NCBI GenBank assembly: GCA_910592205.1
Contig: CAJVPJ010000114.1
Coordinates: 1-43,546 of the forward strand
Direction of reading: 5' to 3'
DNA: 43,546 bases
DNA from: Paraglomus occultum
Taxonomy: Eukaryota; Glomeromycota; Glomeromycetes; Paraglomerales; Paraglomeraceae
In this document: positions 42,979-43,546 of the stretch, in pieces
How positions within the stretch are numbered: the stretch's first letter is position 1
Layout: each line of letters opens with the position of its first letter
Notes under the pieces: model-generated
The model's database searches: none
The model's input: only the letters and a program-made list of their open reading frames with translations
What the model was told of the DNA's origin: nothing
Made by a program: the position numbers and the translations under genes

Positions 42979-43546
42979 ATGGTAAAATTTATATATAGGA
43001 ATACCCGTATATGGAATTATAATTATAACGGTTCAACCGAATATGAAAAAGCAATACGTTTCTTGGAGATAGGTTGTAAATGTGGTTGTTCAAAAAGATT
43101 CCAAGAGAAAAGTTTGCCGAGTTACGTGAAGCATTTCAAGCTCTCTCTAATTCCGAACAAGATATCTTCTTAATGGTTCAGTTGAAAGCGATGAATGGTG
43201 GAGAAATAACTGCCAGTCGACGTCTTAAAAAGAAAATGCGTACTAATAAAAGAACTTTTTATTATTGAGATCGCAATACGCCGCTTTGCCAAAAAACGTA
43301 TCTCAATATGTTAGGAATTGGTCGCACTCATTTGGAAAACGTCAGAAATCATTTAGAAACAAATGGTATAATACCGCGGGTTCATGGTAATATCAAACGA
43401 GTGCCACGATGGAAAACCAAAATAACCATTGATATAACTGTTGCTACCGCTGTGAAGAATTTTCTTGAGAACTATGCGGAAATTCATGGATTACCAAGTC
43501 CTGGTAGAAATGTCAATCGCATTACTCAATCGCTTACACTTTTGCC
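42979..43546 (+). pseudogene. Transposon-like gene copy 2, cut by the window edge
   Basis: N-terminal half of the same gene as 15735-17342, about 90% identical where they overlap by eye. It starts MVKFIYRNTRIWNYNYNG, then EYEKAIRFLEIGCKCGC. A one-base loss in the A-run near 43090 shifts the frame to KKIPREKFAELREAF, then GGEITASRRLKK. TGA at 43266 is at the same site as the 15848 TGA in copy 1. At the site of the second TGA of copy 1 this copy has TGG (VPRWKTK). It continues to the window end at LPSPGRNVNRITQ. Confidence 0.75.

Noticed and set aside
1-43546. CRISPR array, bacterial operons, tRNA or rRNA genes
   Set aside because: No regularly spaced repeats, no ribosome-binding-site-led gene strings, no tRNA B-box-like sequence with a matching A-box, and no conserved rRNA words were seen.

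Overview
This window is nuclear DNA from an intron-rich, AT-rich eukaryote, almost certainly a fungus. Cellular genes are split by many introns of roughly 60-110 bases with GT-AG borders. Several products are fungal: a lanosterol synthase (ERG7), a Chs5-Arf1-binding protein (ChAPs, Bch1/Bud7/Chs6 type) and a kynureninase. The repeats, the degenerate transposon copies and the gene-family fragments resemble those of arbuscular mycorrhizal fungi (Glomeromycotina) more than yeasts or Dikarya. That last point is inference from pattern memory; no search was run. I saw no tRNA, rRNA or CRISPR.

Layout. 1-3000: repeats and small or broken ORFs, two of which end in membrane segments. 3190-5870 (minus): a Ser/Thr protein kinase gene with possible extra N-terminal exons. 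6100-9100: mostly non-coding, with one possible short spliced gene and a clear 118-bp MITE. 9154-14196: ERG7 (plus, 12 exons) converging on kynureninase (minus, 8 exons), then a possible tiny gene diverging from kynureninase. 15735-17342: a degenerate transposon-like gene. 17400-20230: repeats. 20234-26708: an HSL-type esterase, a DnaJ protein of the DNAJB12/14 type, a Ser/Pro-rich protein with five exons, and a FIT (fat-storage-inducing transmembrane) protein. 27404-29430: a MITE, a dead Tc1/mariner transposase and a repeat-family gene fragment. 29847-32744: a pallidin-like BLOC-1 subunit and a small conserved-looking protein. 33280-37203: the ChAPs gene (17 exons). 37659-38670: copper chaperone for superoxide dismutase (CCS, minus). 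39279-43546: fragments and a second partial copy of the transposon-like gene, around a member of an expanded fungal gene family.

Gene cooperation. There is no operon or cluster. Several products act on membranes or secretion (ERG7 in sterol synthesis, FIT at the ER, DnaJ at the ER, ChAPs at the trans-Golgi, pallidin at endosomes), but this is probably chance. For most cellular genes I rebuilt exon chains by hand; the exon phases are mutually consistent and the summed coding lengths are whole codons, which supports the models.

The most unusual signal is the transposon-like gene at 15735-17342. Its reading frame is broken by four TGA codons and no TAA or TAG. At least two of the four TGAs replace an expected tryptophan. 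A second partial copy at the right edge shares the first TGA. The ChAPs gene is the next most interesting, with a predicted 14-nt microexon, a probable GC-AG intron and an acidic Glu/Ala repeat.
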